64,000 nucleotides of DNA, taken from positions 42,065 through 106,064 of the forward strand of contig NZ_CANLFB010000016.1 of the NCBI RefSeq assembly GCF_947489755.1. Reading direction: 5' to 3'. This DNA comes from an uncultured Psychromonas sp. Its GTDB lineage: Bacteria; Pseudomonadota; Gammaproteobacteria; Enterobacterales; Psychromonadaceae. How positions within the stretch are numbered: position 1 is the first letter of the stretch; every line of letters starts with the position of its first letter. Of this stretch, positions 50,149 to 59,599 are shown piece by piece. A program made the position numbers and the translations under genes. Below the pieces are notes generated by a model. That model was not told the origin of the DNA. It saw nothing but the letters and a program-made list of their open reading frames with translations, and did not search any database.

Positions 50149-51588
50149 CTAATAAATACCATAAAAAGAAACGGGTACAACGCCGCGATACGGACTTCCA
50201 ATATTTACAAACTGTGCATTACGATCTGGTATTTCATCTATGATCATTAATTTAGCGGATGATTTCCCCCAGTCCGTTGCATAGTTACCTAATGCTTTCC
50301 CAAAATTTCCGGGTACCAATATCACTAACGGTAAATCAATAGTGAGTGTCGCTAATGCTTGATTTATTCGATCACCAAGCGTTTTAATTTGTTGCAAAGA
50401 AGCAGGTAAAGCTCCCCCTTCTGAATCAGTTACTGGTAGCATTTGAATACAAGCTTTACCACTACGCTGTGCAACAACAGAAATAGAATTAAGAAGATCA
50501 GATAAGTCACAAGACATACTGAGTCGAGCAACAATAGGGACATCATTTAAAGGCAGTGCCGAGGTGTCTGGCAAAAATAAAGTTGCACCTGAAATTTCAG
50601 TATTGTGAAGCGTCAACCCGTACACAGTTGCTCTACCCATATTTTCTGGGCGAATTGTTGTTATTTGTTTAGAAAAGAAAGGATCGGAGATAATTCTTTT
50701 AGCTAGGTCGATACCTAAATCACCATAAAAGGTGGTACTAGGTATCGGTTCGTTTTCAGTGATTTTATAAATAAGTTCGCCTACACCACCGGAAAAAGTA
50801 ATCAAAGGTGAATCAACGTTTGGAGGCAGTATAAAAGAAGTTTGGCAAAGACGCTGGCCAATATCGCTTTCAAAAAATGCTAGGCTTCCCCGAGCGATGG
50901 CTTTTAGTGCTTCAATGTAAAGGTCGAGGATTTTATTGAGAATATCGACACCAAGAGTATCGCCAATCTCATTAGTTACACCGATATGACTTAACATTGA
51001 ATAACCATATTCAGAGATATTAATTAAACGGTAAGTCCCAGGTTCAAACTGAAAATGCCTAGCGCCAATATAAAAACATCCCGTTGTTTTGACTTGTCCA
51101 TTTTGACCTGCTGCGGGATTAGTTGTACCGCCACCAATATCGAGATTAACGAGTGTTTCGTTCTTAAAGTGCCGAGATAATAATGCTGCACACCCCATGA
51201 AAGCTAACCATGATTCAAGATTTGGATCATCAACCGTCGCAATAACAGCTTGTCCGATACGCTCTTTAATTAAAGCGGCAATATGCACTGAGTTTTGTTG
51301 TAAAGCAGCTAAACCAGTAATGATCACCCCGCCAGAAAAAATGTTATCGCCTTTTTCTAACCAAGTATCTAATAGTTCAGCGATAGCAGATGCGTCAATT
51401 TCAGCACCTCTAAAAGGCGTAAATTCAACATTAGATCGATAGACAATTTCTGGTGCAGAGAATGCCATTCGCCCAGTAACAGAGTTCATTCCAACGCCTG
51501 CCACTGCGATCATCGCACTGCTAGTGGTTGAACCGAAATCCATCCCTATCATTTTTACTTGTTCTTTTATGTTTTGACTATTTTTCAT
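50149..51588 (-). CDS. eutA: Ethanolamine ammonia-lyase reactivating factor EutA
   Basis: A 479-residue ASKHA-fold ATPase. Key motifs are the N-terminal IGMDFGSTTSSAMI (phosphate 1), LVNLDIGGGTTNPA (phosphate 2) and LITFSGGVGELIY. EutA exchanges damaged cobalamin on EutBC for fresh adenosylcobalamin. It lies 17 bp before eutBC and is the first gene of the operon. I start at ATG 51588; an in-frame ATG at 51600 and TTG-containing extension to 51657 would add a hydrophobic tail not expected in the family. No cobalamin riboswitch was recognised upstream. Confidence 0.9.
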   Translation of the reverse strand: MKNSQNIKEQVKMIGMDFGSTTSSAMIAVAGVGMNSVTGRMAFSAPEIVYRSNVEFTPFRGAEIDASAIAELLDTWLEKGDNIFSGGVIITGLAALQQNSVHIAALIKERIGQAVIATVDDPNLESWLAFMGCAALLSRHFKNETLVNLDIGGGTTNPAAGQNGQVKTTGCFYIGARHFQFEPGTYRLINISEYGYSMLSHIGVTNEIGDTLGVDILNKILDLYIEALKAIARGSLAFFESDIGQRLCQTSFILPPNVDSPLITFSGGVGELIYKITENEPIPSTTFYGDLGIDLAKRIISDPFFSKQITTIRPENMGRATVYGLTLHNTEISGATLFLPDTSALPLNDVPIVARLSMSCDLSDLLNSISVVAQRSGKACIQMLPVTDSEGGALPASLQQIKTLGDRINQALATLTIDLPLVILVPGNFGKALGNYATDWGKSSAKLMIIDEIPDRNAQFVNIGSPYRGVVPVSFYGIY

Positions 51589-52005
51589 ATGTCTATACAT
51601 CACCTTGAACAATTTGAGTGCAACTGCAATCAAAAGATATGTCCAAAGCAACAGCATTAATTATACCAAGTGTATTATTAATGCTAAATTTTTGATCTCT
51701 ATTCAACTTAAAGAGAATGTATTAAATCACTGATAACAAGGAATCTATTCAAAAAACAACAAATTTCAAAAATGTCTAATATCATTTATTTTTTCACGCA
51801 ATAAAAAGCCAAACCACCTATAAACACTCGCTTTCTATTAATTTAAATGAATGATTAACCGTCATCATAAAGTTAATAATGGTTAGTAAATATCAATTTT
51901 TTTTAATTAATTAGCGATGAAAAATTCAAATTAAATCAATTTTAGATGTAATCATATTAATGGTGTTTTTTGACTAAAATTGAAATTATTATAGATTTAA
52001 ATTGA

Positions 52006-52137
52006 TCATTTATTGGATGGTATCGAAAGAAGGCTCCATGTCAGCGCACTATCAATGTTCGCTTTCGCACTATTTCGGAGCGCATCGCTACATTAATAAT
52101 GCAACTTGGTTTATTGCATAACCTCCGTTCAGGATAA
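52006..52137 (+). pseudogene. Remnant of a coding sequence ending in the element
   Basis: A 43-codon open frame, preceded by TGA and lacking a start codon, reads like a real protein end: WYRKKAPCQRTINVRFRTIS, then ERIATLIMQLGLLHNLRSG and a stop. It is richer in GC than its surroundings. Its last six codons form the left inverted end of the element. Copy 1 keeps the corresponding NLDSG-stop reading. It may be the C-terminus of a transposase or of a gene cut by the element. Confidence 0.4.
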
Positions 52138-52331
52138 TGGAAGTGTAATACTATTAAATATCAACATGTTAAAAGTTCATATTATGAGAGTATCGTAATG
52201 TTTGTGTAGTTCAAGGCAAATCATCGAAGCTATAACGAGTTATTCTAAGGTGATTTAACACAGAAATACGCGAAAACAAGTCCCTATAAATAAAGGTTCT
52301 GTATCGATTTATTTAACCAGAATTGAGGTAA
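52119..52331. mobile_element. Small inverted-end element, copy 2 (MITE or IS relic)
   Basis: A 213-bp stretch with ends TAACCTCCGTTCAGGATAA (52119-52137) and TTAACCAGAATTGAGGTAA (52313-52331); the complement of the right end agrees with the left at 14 of 19 bases. The right end shares a 17-base identical core with copy 1. The interior is not obviously alike between copies. It ends 10 bp from the Nramp stop codon. Confidence 0.55.
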
Positions 52332-52340
52332 TATATGTCA

Positions 52341-53633
52341 TTACAAAAAACTAGCAAATAACATTATATTCAAAAGAGTTAAAATTAACCAAATAGATAA
52401 CAACAAAAAATTCATCAATTTGGAGTTCCTATGTTTTCCCATTACCCTCTTCGATGAGGTTAAATAAATTTGTAGAAAAACGGTAATAGGTAATTGAATG
52501 CTGAGTACCATTTGAGAAATAATCAAACCTTTAAAGGGTTCTGAAATCAAAAAAATAATCAATGTTGAAATAATTAATATACCCGCAACACCCACTTTAG
52601 TGTGAGTCGCTTTGATATTGTAAGGTTCTTTAAATAAACCTGCATAAACAGAGCCACCCGCCATACCAGCAGTAATAGTTGAAGAAATTCCCGCAAATAA
52701 TAATGCAATACCAAATACAATAGCGGCTTTTGAACCCAACATAGGAGAAAGAAGGTGCTGTGCTTGTTCTAGTTCTGTCACCACTATATCGTTATCAAAA
52801 AAGGTAGCTGCAGCCAATATAATCATTGCACTATTAATAGCCCAGCCAATAATCATTGATACAAAAGTATCGGTAAACTCATACCTTAATTGTTTTTTAA
52901 TAACGGCTTCATTGTCATTACTCCATTGCCGACTTTGAATGATTTCTGAATGTAAAAATAGGTTATGAGGCATAACAACAGCGCCTAATACCGCCATAAC
53001 GATAATCATTGAACCATCAGGAATACTAACGGTTACCCAACTTCTAGCAGCCTCCGGCCAGTCAATATTAACAATGCTCATTTCATACAAAAATGAAAAT
53101 CCAATAATTGACACAAAACCAATAATCAGTTTTTCAAGCTTGGTATAAGTATTGGTAAACAGTAAGAAAATGACGATAACAAGAATAATGATAGAACCAA
53201 TCACTATCGGTATATCAAACAGTAATTGTAGTGCAATTGCACCACCCAATATCTCAGCCAAAGCAGTCGATATAACCGCTATGATACTGGTAAAAAGTAC
53301 AAACTGAGCCACATGCACATTAAGATTTTTCATTGCGGATTCAGCTAAACAATCCCCAGTAACAATGCCTAGGTGAGCAACATTATGCTGCAATAAAATC
53401 AACATTAGCGTAGACAGCGTTACCATCCATAGAAGTGTATATCCAAACATTGAGCCCGCCGCAATATTGGAAGCCCAATTCCCCGGATCTATAAAACCAA
53501 CAGTGACCAGTAAACCCGGTCCCATATATTTAAGGATTTCACTCAACCCATGTTTATTTTTATGCGAGGAATTTAATGTAAACAATGATCTTATTTTCAT
53601 AGAGACTCTGAATGATGATGCATCAATGAACAT
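52341..53633 (-). CDS. Nramp family divalent metal transporter
   Basis: A 430-residue membrane protein with about 11 transmembrane segments. The metal-binding motifs are present: FIDPGNWASNIAAGS (DPGN in segment 1) and VVMPHNLFLHSE (MPH in segment 6). Nramp proteins import manganese or iron with protons. The start is uncertain: ATG 53633 or the in-frame ATG 53600, neither with a strong ribosome site; the conserved part begins at about residue 35 either way. No manganese riboswitch was recognised upstream. The 3' end abuts the inverted-end element. Confidence 0.9.
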   Translation of the reverse strand: MFIDASSFRVSMKIRSLFTLNSSHKNKHGLSEILKYMGPGLLVTVGFIDPGNWASNIAAGSMFGYTLLWMVTLSTLMLILLQHNVAHLGIVTGDCLAESAMKNLNVHVAQFVLFTSIIAVISTALAEILGGAIALQLLFDIPIVIGSIIILVIVIFLLFTNTYTKLEKLIIGFVSIIGFSFLYEMSIVNIDWPEAARSWVTVSIPDGSMIIVMAVLGAVVMPHNLFLHSEIIQSRQWSNDNEAVIKKQLRYEFTDTFVSMIIGWAINSAMIILAAATFFDNDIVVTELEQAQHLLSPMLGSKAAIVFGIALLFAGISSTITAGMAGGSVYAGLFKEPYNIKATHTKVGVAGILIISTLIIFLISEPFKGLIISQMVLSIQLPITVFLQIYLTSSKRVMGKHRNSKLMNFLLLSIWLILTLLNIMLFASFL

Positions 53634-53704
53634 ATGAGAGTCATAAAGACTACACTCTTAAAAACAGAGTAGAAAGGAAATAAACCGCTGGATAAGAAAC
53701 TAAT

Positions 53705-53947
53705 TTACGATGACGTTGGAAACGTACTTATTTTACAATATACCTTTTTTTTCTGTAAGACTTTTAACTTACTCCGTAACGTTTGACCTTTTTTATCAGT
53801 GTACACAACACGCATATTTTTTTTAGCCGTCGCAATTTTAGCATCAATTTTCAAACACAAACTTTTAGATACTTTGGTATTCTGCTTAGCCATGCTATTA
53901 CTAGATATAATGAGCACACTGACCAATAAAATCATTTTATTAAGCAT
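53705..53947 (-). CDS. Small exported basic protein
   Basis: An 80-residue protein with a signal peptide (MLNKMILLVSVLIISSNSMA) and a basic mature part of about 60 residues with two cysteines (SKSLCLKI and KVYCKIS), which may form a disulfide. AGGGAAT before ATG 53947 supports translation. I do not recognise the family. It lies between the Nramp gene and a large lipoprotein gene. Confidence 0.6.
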   Translation of the reverse strand: MLNKMILLVSVLIISSNSMAKQNTKVSKSLCLKIDAKIATAKKNMRVVYTDKKGQTLRSKLKVLQKKKVYCKISTFPTSS

Positions 53948-54090
53948 AATATTCCCTGCTTTAATCGAATAAATTTAACACTAGAGGAGCTATTAAACGT
54001 AAATCACAATGTAAGAATACGCAAATTTTAGCTAAGAATAATCAAAAAATTAAAGCCCTCTCTTTTGCAATACAATATTTTCCTTATTCA

Positions 54091-54119
54091 AAAAAAAGCC
54101 CCGCTAAAAAGCGAGGCTT
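54091..54119 (-). terminator. Terminator of the 505-residue lipoprotein gene
   Basis: On the minus strand AAGCCTCGC, loop TTTTTA, GCGGGGCTT forms a stem with one mismatch, followed by a T-run. It lies 42-70 bp past the stop. Confidence 0.85.
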
Positions 54120-54160
54120 AAAATACTAGCGAGTAATTTTCTAGTAATACACTCTATAAA

Positions 54161-55678
54161 TTAATTTAACTCGTAAGCACTCATTAATGTGGTTGTATCA
54201 CTACTTAGCATCTCTTGATATAAAGCGCTGCTTTTTGTGTCAGTAGAAACAAAACCATTGATGTCATTATACAAATCAGTTTCAGCTGCATCATCATCCG
54301 TATTTGAACCATACTCACCAACAGTCACTAAATCTATATTTTCAATCATTAGGTATTGCACTGCATCTACCATGCTTGCATCACTACTGACTAAACTAAA
54401 TTCAGCACGCGTTAATGTTGGGCCTGAATAATCAAAAAGGCTACTTTCTAATACAACTGGTTGTTCATTGGCTTGAGAATAAATAGATTGATACGTAATA
54501 TTATCAGTGGTTGAGCCACTAACTTCTGTTAAACGAATATGTACGCGTTGATAATCGAAATCATCACTGTTATAAGTTGAATTTGTATCGATACAAAAGT
54601 CAGCTGCAACATCACAATTACTAGAAACAAAGACATCATCAAGCTCATCTACTGAAGAAAACTCTTTTAGAGTTAAATATGTCTCATTTTCGCCTAAGTA
54701 ATTAAAACTTGTAAATAACCAATCATTGTCACTTAATGAACCTGAAAAGTAACTATTCCAGACATCAACGTCAGCACTGTCATAAGCAAGGGTTAATTGA
54801 TCTTGAGTAGTGTAGATAGGTTGCCAAAAATAGCTTTCATCGTCATGAATAACAATCACACCACTATCACTGTCTAAATCAACACTATCAATAGTCGATA
54901 AATCAACATCTGTTAATCCATTTTCATTAAGCCCTGCTGATGAATCACTACTTGTTTCATAGAGTTTAACTGAATCAACAAATGCCCAGTAGTTCAGGTT
55001 TGTGTATTCTGATGCATCGGAGTCATAAGAATTAAACGCAGTAATTAAAACATCATGAGATGCAGGATAAGGCGAGTCTACAGGTATACCAGTAGATATT
55101 GTTTTGCCGTTAATTGAGTCTTGATCGTAACTACTTTGATAGTAAACAGTATTTTCACTTTCTTCTTGTACATTAACTAACGCAGTACCTGATGCAACTT
55201 CTCGATAATCATCCCCCGTATAACAAGTCTCTTCGCCTTGTTCTGTGGCAATATTCAGTACTAAGTCACTCAATAAAGATTTTTGAACACTGAACATGTA
55301 ACTACCAGTATCTCCACCACGAGGATCACTGATTTCTTCTAAAGTAACATAACCTTCATCGGGTACATCATCGCTGTCGATAGTCAGTAATCCATCACTA
55401 ATTTCATCAGCAGGAATAGTCTCTTCAATCGTTCCGTCTGCATTGTGATAAATAATATTAAAGTCTGACTCTGCAATATAAGCGGTAATAACTTCACCAT
55501 CATTTAATTCTGAATCAGCGTAGATAACACATTTGCTATTAAGTGTTGATTCAGATACTGATTTTAATTGCACCACTTGCCAATTGTATTTATCTGAACT
55601 CGCAGTGCTTGAGCCACCTGAACCACAACCTGCTACTAAAGCAGAAATAACCAGAGAAGCGATAATAGATTTTTTCAT
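54161..55678 (-). CDS. Large acidic lipoprotein of unknown function
   Basis: A 505-residue lipoprotein with lipobox LVAGC (Cys at about 18) followed by GSGGSSTASS. The rest is acidic, rich in Asp, Ser and Tyr, with predicted beta strands and repeated DS/SD pairs (for example DLSTIDSVDLDSDSGVIVIH). Scattered cysteines (SKC, ETCYTGD, SNCDVAADFC) could form disulfides. I recognise no catalytic motif. The acidic, Ser/Asp-rich make-up is common in surface proteins of marine bacteria. AAAGGATC precedes ATG 55678. Confidence 0.75.
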   Translation of the reverse strand: MKKSIIASLVISALVAGCGSGGSSTASSDKYNWQVVQLKSVSESTLNSKCVIYADSELNDGEVITAYIAESDFNIIYHNADGTIEETIPADEISDGLLTIDSDDVPDEGYVTLEEISDPRGGDTGSYMFSVQKSLLSDLVLNIATEQGEETCYTGDDYREVASGTALVNVQEESENTVYYQSSYDQDSINGKTISTGIPVDSPYPASHDVLITAFNSYDSDASEYTNLNYWAFVDSVKLYETSSDSSAGLNENGLTDVDLSTIDSVDLDSDSGVIVIHDDESYFWQPIYTTQDQLTLAYDSADVDVWNSYFSGSLSDNDWLFTSFNYLGENETYLTLKEFSSVDELDDVFVSSNCDVAADFCIDTNSTYNSDDFDYQRVHIRLTEVSGSTTDNITYQSIYSQANEQPVVLESSLFDYSGPTLTRAEFSLVSSDASMVDAVQYLMIENIDLVTVGEYGSNTDDDAAETDLYNDINGFVSTDTKSSALYQEMLSSDTTTLMSAYELN

Positions 55679-56094
55679 TGTTTAGATCCTTTAAATAAAA
55701 TTACTGTTTTACATAATGACTACAGATAAATTGCTTGAACTCTCAATTAAGAAAATATTGTTGCGATACTTTTTTTGTCAATTTATTGTTATTTAGTGCC
55801 ATTTTCATGACATTTAAATTAAAACTGGCAACATATATGTCGTTCTTAATGATTTACATGAACTTAAGTATAAAAATGCAATATAAATGCCAACAAATAG
55901 GTAGGAAATAAAAAAGTGTAAAAAGGAAAGTTTGAAATATAAAGGTAGGATAAAGATCTTGCCAACGGATAGTTGTAAAGTAGCATCACTGGAAGTGATT
56001 AAATGGTTGGAATTAACTTGTGAGATAAACTTATCTCATCGATAACCGCTACTTATGTTCCATTTTTCTGCTGAATATTTTACTACTCGTAATG
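55679..56094. other. Intergenic region, lipoprotein/hypothetical
   Basis: About 415 bp, AT-rich, between two minus-strand genes. It should hold the lipoprotein promoter; no gene or strong repeat is visible. Confidence 0.5.
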
Positions 56095-56451
56095 CTAAAC
56101 AATTGCTAATAAAAATGCACCAACAGTTAAGGCACCTTTTAAATATTGACCTGCAGAATAACTATCATCTTCATCAGCTTTTTCTTTAATTACATCAGGA
56201 TGGTCCATTCCTAGCACGCCATGAGTAAAAGACTCCACTTTTTCAGTAACACCTTTTTCACTAGGGGTCGCTGCCTCAGCTTCAGTTTTACTAGCAAGTA
56301 AAGCTCTCCCCTCATCGGAAATAACAACTTGTTTATTTTCAGAGGTTGAAGCCAACACACTTGCTTTCTCATTATCGGGTTGACTCGGTACACTTTGAGG
56401 TTGAGTCATTTTGATATTAGTATTGTAACTATTTATTCCAACGCCTGTCAT
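56095..56451 (-). CDS. Hypothetical protein with C-terminal hydrophobic segment
   Basis: A 118-residue protein. The first 50 residues are polar and Gln/Ser/Asn-rich; VVISDEGRALLASK lies in the middle, FTHGVLGMDHPDVIKEK follows, and the last 18 residues (YLKGALTVGAFLLAIV) form a likely membrane or hydrophobic tail. No signal peptide. AGGATAG precedes ATG 56451. I do not recognise a named family. Confidence 0.6.
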   Translation of the reverse strand: MTGVGINSYNTNIKMTQPQSVPSQPDNEKASVLASTSENKQVVISDEGRALLASKTEAEAATPSEKGVTEKVESFTHGVLGMDHPDVIKEKADEDDSYSAGQYLKGALTVGAFLLAIV

Positions 56452-56839
56452 AAACTATCCTATTAATTTAATATCCATATTAAGTAATCGGCAATAAAAT
56501 AAAAAACTAAAGTATTTATTTGCCTAACCATCGATAAAATACCTAAATAAGAATAGAACAAAATCAATATGGATCAAATAATAAATGAATTAAATCGACA
56601 GGAAGCTGTCAGCGGTAAATATTTTAATAGATTATCACCTTATCAATAAAATGATTTAGCCTACTTAATAGGCTTGCATTCAAGCCATCAGTAAACTCAT
56701 TATTTTAATAATATAAGAGTTAAAAATCACAACTACATTCACAAATGAAATTATTCACTGAAATCAGCATAAATTAACATAACCGCTCACTCTTAAAATG
56801 CTTTACTAACAAGCGGCTGTAAATATAAACATCACCCTT
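56452..56839. other. Intergenic region, hypothetical/DUF6515
   Basis: About 390 bp without a gene; AT-rich. No clear terminator for the upstream DUF6515 gene was seen. Confidence 0.5.
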
Positions 56840-57730
56840 TTAATCTAGTTTTACCGCTAAATATTCAATACTATTATCCGATGATTGAGGTAAAAAATAG
56901 ATATTTTGGTACTTAAAATATTGCTCACCATTAATTACAACGAGTTGAGCTCCTTCAGGCAATGATGAATAACGCTGTCCTAGCTCAAAATCATCATTTT
57001 CTTGGATTTCATAGGTTGTTTCATCATTGACCGGTTCGTCCACTACTTGGTAATAAGCCCCATTAGCAATATAGTATATTCCGTGGAAAAAATAATAGTG
57101 AATTCCATGAATAAAAACATCTTCAAAACCATGCGGTAAATAACGAATTTTAAGACCGACAGGAGGATGTACAACAGTATAACCATTATTAATGTGACGA
57201 TAATATAAACCGCTACTAAAAATAAAAGACAAACCACCAAAGCGCAGTCTTAGACCATTTTTTGGTGATTTATGCAGTCTTAACCCTGACTTATAAGCAG
57301 CACGTTTTCGGTAACGTTTATCTCTTTTAGCCTTTAAATGTTTAGCGGCAATTAATCTTTTCGCTTTTTGTTTGTTTCGGACAGCGGCATTTGGTGGTAA
57401 TACTGATGTTTTGATTGTTGAACGCTTCTTATTAATCTTACGTTTATGTTCAATACCATTATGAATGTTGGTTTGTGAATTTTTATGGCGGATTATTTTT
57501 TTATTACGTTGTCTATTTTCTTTATTACGAACCGCTCTATTTTTGGGTAAGACAGAACCATTCTCTTGATAGATAATGGGTTTACGTTTTACTCGCTCCG
57601 CTTTAGACCCAATGTTTTTTTGAGCATTTGGTCTTTTGTGATGTTTATGATTATCTCTATTTTCAGCTGAGCCTATACTAGGAAAGACAGCCAAGCTTAG
57701 AATAACGGGTAACAAAAACGTCAATTTCAT
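56840..57730 (-). CDS. DUF6515 family exported protein
   Basis: A 296-residue exported protein. A signal peptide ends near GSAEN (about 22). Residues 25-160 are extremely basic (Lys, Arg, His), and a segment is duplicated: SVLPKNRAVRNKENRQR and SVLPPNAAVRNKQKAKR. The C-terminal part has the DUF6515 pattern GYTVVHPPVGLKIRYLPHGF, then YYFFHGIYYIANGAYYQVV. Function unknown; the basic region could bind DNA, polysaccharide or cell wall. AGAGGAAAACC precedes the start. Confidence 0.75.
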   Translation of the reverse strand: MKLTFLLPVILSLAVFPSIGSAENRDNHKHHKRPNAQKNIGSKAERVKRKPIIYQENGSVLPKNRAVRNKENRQRNKKIIRHKNSQTNIHNGIEHKRKINKKRSTIKTSVLPPNAAVRNKQKAKRLIAAKHLKAKRDKRYRKRAAYKSGLRLHKSPKNGLRLRFGGLSFIFSSGLYYRHINNGYTVVHPPVGLKIRYLPHGFEDVFIHGIHYYFFHGIYYIANGAYYQVVDEPVNDETTYEIQENDDFELGQRYSSLPEGAQLVVINGEQYFKYQNIYFLPQSSDNSIEYLAVKLD

Positions 57731-58367
57731 TGGTTTTCCTCTTAAAACTAACTTAATTTAAAATCGATACGACTCCAACGCGGTCAATGAGCAATAAAGC
57801 TATTTCTTACTTAGCATTCATTCAATGGTTTCTGACTCACCAATATAGACCGTATTGCTTTACCCTTTTGATTCAAAAAAATGATAAGAAAACAAGTTAG
57901 TTACTCATATGAATATACCGCTACGACAACGATAAATGAACTTTAGTTGCAAATATCACCTGATGCATGAGTTAGCCGCCCCCTCTAAGCTCATTAAATA
58001 AACCATGAATTACCAAGTTTAACCCTCGCTATATATTGACCAATGTACAAATCATCTCGCTCAATAAAAACAGATCAATAAAGATAAACGTCTTCTGCAG
58101 GATAAGAATACCTATCAATAATTGGAATATTTTTTGACATCGAATAAACCATAAAAAGCTCAACAACTTATTCTAAAGTTTGATAGAGTAATTAAAGTGT
58201 TAAAAGGATTAACATCTACTTATAGTAATTAACAAAAGACTTATAAGCATTAACATCAACTTGTAAATAGGGATATCTGATTTAAAAACAAGATACAAAA
58301 GTGCGGTGAATTATATTGCAGCCACCCTAGGCACAAGTAAATTGTAAATAAAAATCAAGGAGAAAGT
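57731..58367. other. Intergenic region before the amino acid ABC operon
   Basis: About 640 bp between divergent genes. AT-rich; contains several imperfect copies of a TTAACAT-type word (58200-58270) but no defended operator. The operon promoter should be near its right end. Confidence 0.5.
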
Positions 58368-59195
58368 ATGAAGTTAGTAAAGAAAATCTCATTAGTTGTT
58401 GCTTCCATTTCAGCACTCGGTGCCTTTTCAAGCGCAAGTGCAGATCAACTAGATGATGTAATCAGCCGTGGCACATTAAACTGTGGCGTAGTGCTTGATT
58501 TCCCACCAATGGGTTACACAGACAAAGATAACAAACCTGCCGGTTTTGATGTTGACTACTGTAACGATTTAGCTGCTGTTTTAGGCGTAAAATCAAACGT
58601 AATCAATCTAACTTGGGGTGACCGAATCCCTTCATTAATTTCAGCTAAAACAGACGTCGTTATAGGGTCAACGTCAGACTCATTAGCACGTGCCAAATCG
58701 GTTGGTTTTACTTACCCGTACTTTGTTTTTAAGTTTCAAGTAATATCGAAAAAAGGTGTCGAAATGTCATCTTTTGAAGATCTGAAAAATGTCAAAGTTG
58801 GCGCAGCATTAGGCACGACCTATGAAACTGAATATTTCAACTATGCAGATTCGCAAGGCTGGGGAAGAGATAACTATACTTCATTCAAATCAGAAAATGA
58901 TGCATTCCTAGGACTATACCAAGGTAAAGTTGATGCGCTTATTTCTACTAACACCAATATCGCAACTAAACTGACTTCTGGTCAATTTGATGATTTTGTT
59001 GCAGGTCCTTATGTACCAAATTACGATGATGTTGTGGGTATTATTGCTAAAAGAAATGAATTAGCATGGATTAAGTACTTAAACCTTTTCTTAGTTCACC
59101 AAGTGCGTGATGGTCGTTTAAACGAGTTACATGTTAAGCATTTTGGTACGCCAGTATCTGCTGATATGGTTAAAGCATTAATAGAAAATAAATAG
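58368..59195 (+). CDS. Polar amino acid ABC transporter, periplasmic binding protein
   Basis: A 275-residue SBP_bac_3 protein with a signal peptide ending near SSASADQ (about 25). Features: GTLNCGVVLDFPPMGYTDKDN, GFDVDYCNDLAAVLG, RIPSLISAKTDVVIG, and ALGTTYETEYF. The pocket Asp/Arg pattern (TSDSLARAKSVGFTYPY) fits an amino acid ligand; the exact one is unknown. AAGGAGA precedes ATG 58368. It leads a four-gene transport operon but is separated from the permeases by 400 bp. Confidence 0.92.
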   Translation: MKLVKKISLVVASISALGAFSSASADQLDDVISRGTLNCGVVLDFPPMGYTDKDNKPAGFDVDYCNDLAAVLGVKSNVINLTWGDRIPSLISAKTDVVIGSTSDSLARAKSVGFTYPYFVFKFQVISKKGVEMSSFEDLKNVKVGAALGTTYETEYFNYADSQGWGRDNYTSFKSENDAFLGLYQGKVDALISTNTNIATKLTSGQFDDFVAGPYVPNYDDVVGIIAKRNELAWIKYLNLFLVHQVRDGRLNELHVKHFGTPVSADMVKALIENK

Positions 59196-59599
59196 TTATT
59201 TTTGCTTGTGTTAACTAAAAGTAAATCATCCTCTAGTTCTGCTGGAGGATATCAATGCAAAAATCCCAGGGTTAATCAACAACCCCCTCCGTTATGAACC
59301 ATCTAAACAAAAAAATAGAAAGCAACACTAAAAGATCACATTTATTGTTGTTATCGAGTTATAAATATCATTTTATTTAAGTTAGTCACTTAGGTTGGTT
59401 GAGTTAAATGAATAAAGTCAGTTAATAAGAATACTCAGTAAAGGAAATAATTTATAGCGCATTGTATTAGCAATTAAAAATATATCATGAAAATTAATGA
59501 TGCCCGAGGATAACAATCCTAAAATTAACAACATAAAGCAGCATCAAATTTAAAAGATATAACTCAAAGCCAAATGAAAATGCTTATAAAAGAGGATAT
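59196..59599 (+). other. Spacer inside the ABC operon with a hairpin
   Basis: 404 bp with no gene. At 59228-59250 ATCCTC and GAGGAT form a short hairpin 33 bp past the binding-protein stop. Such a spacer probably stabilises the upstream mRNA or partly stops transcription, giving more binding protein than permease. Confidence 0.45.

Larger units (their letters stand above)
51589..52340. other. Gene-free region between eutA and the Nramp gene
   Basis: About 750 bp. From about 52000 it holds a broken reading frame and the second inverted-end element, listed separately. The first 350 bp, upstream of eutA, are AT-rich and should hold the eut promoter; I see no riboswitch fold or clear activator site. 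Confidence 0.5.

Noticed and set aside
51589..52000. Cobalamin riboswitch before eutA
   Set aside because: No recognisable B12-box or conserved helices; the region is simply AT-rich.
57731..58367. TTAACAT-type words as an operator array
   Set aside because: Spacing is irregular and the words are expected in such AT-rich DNA.
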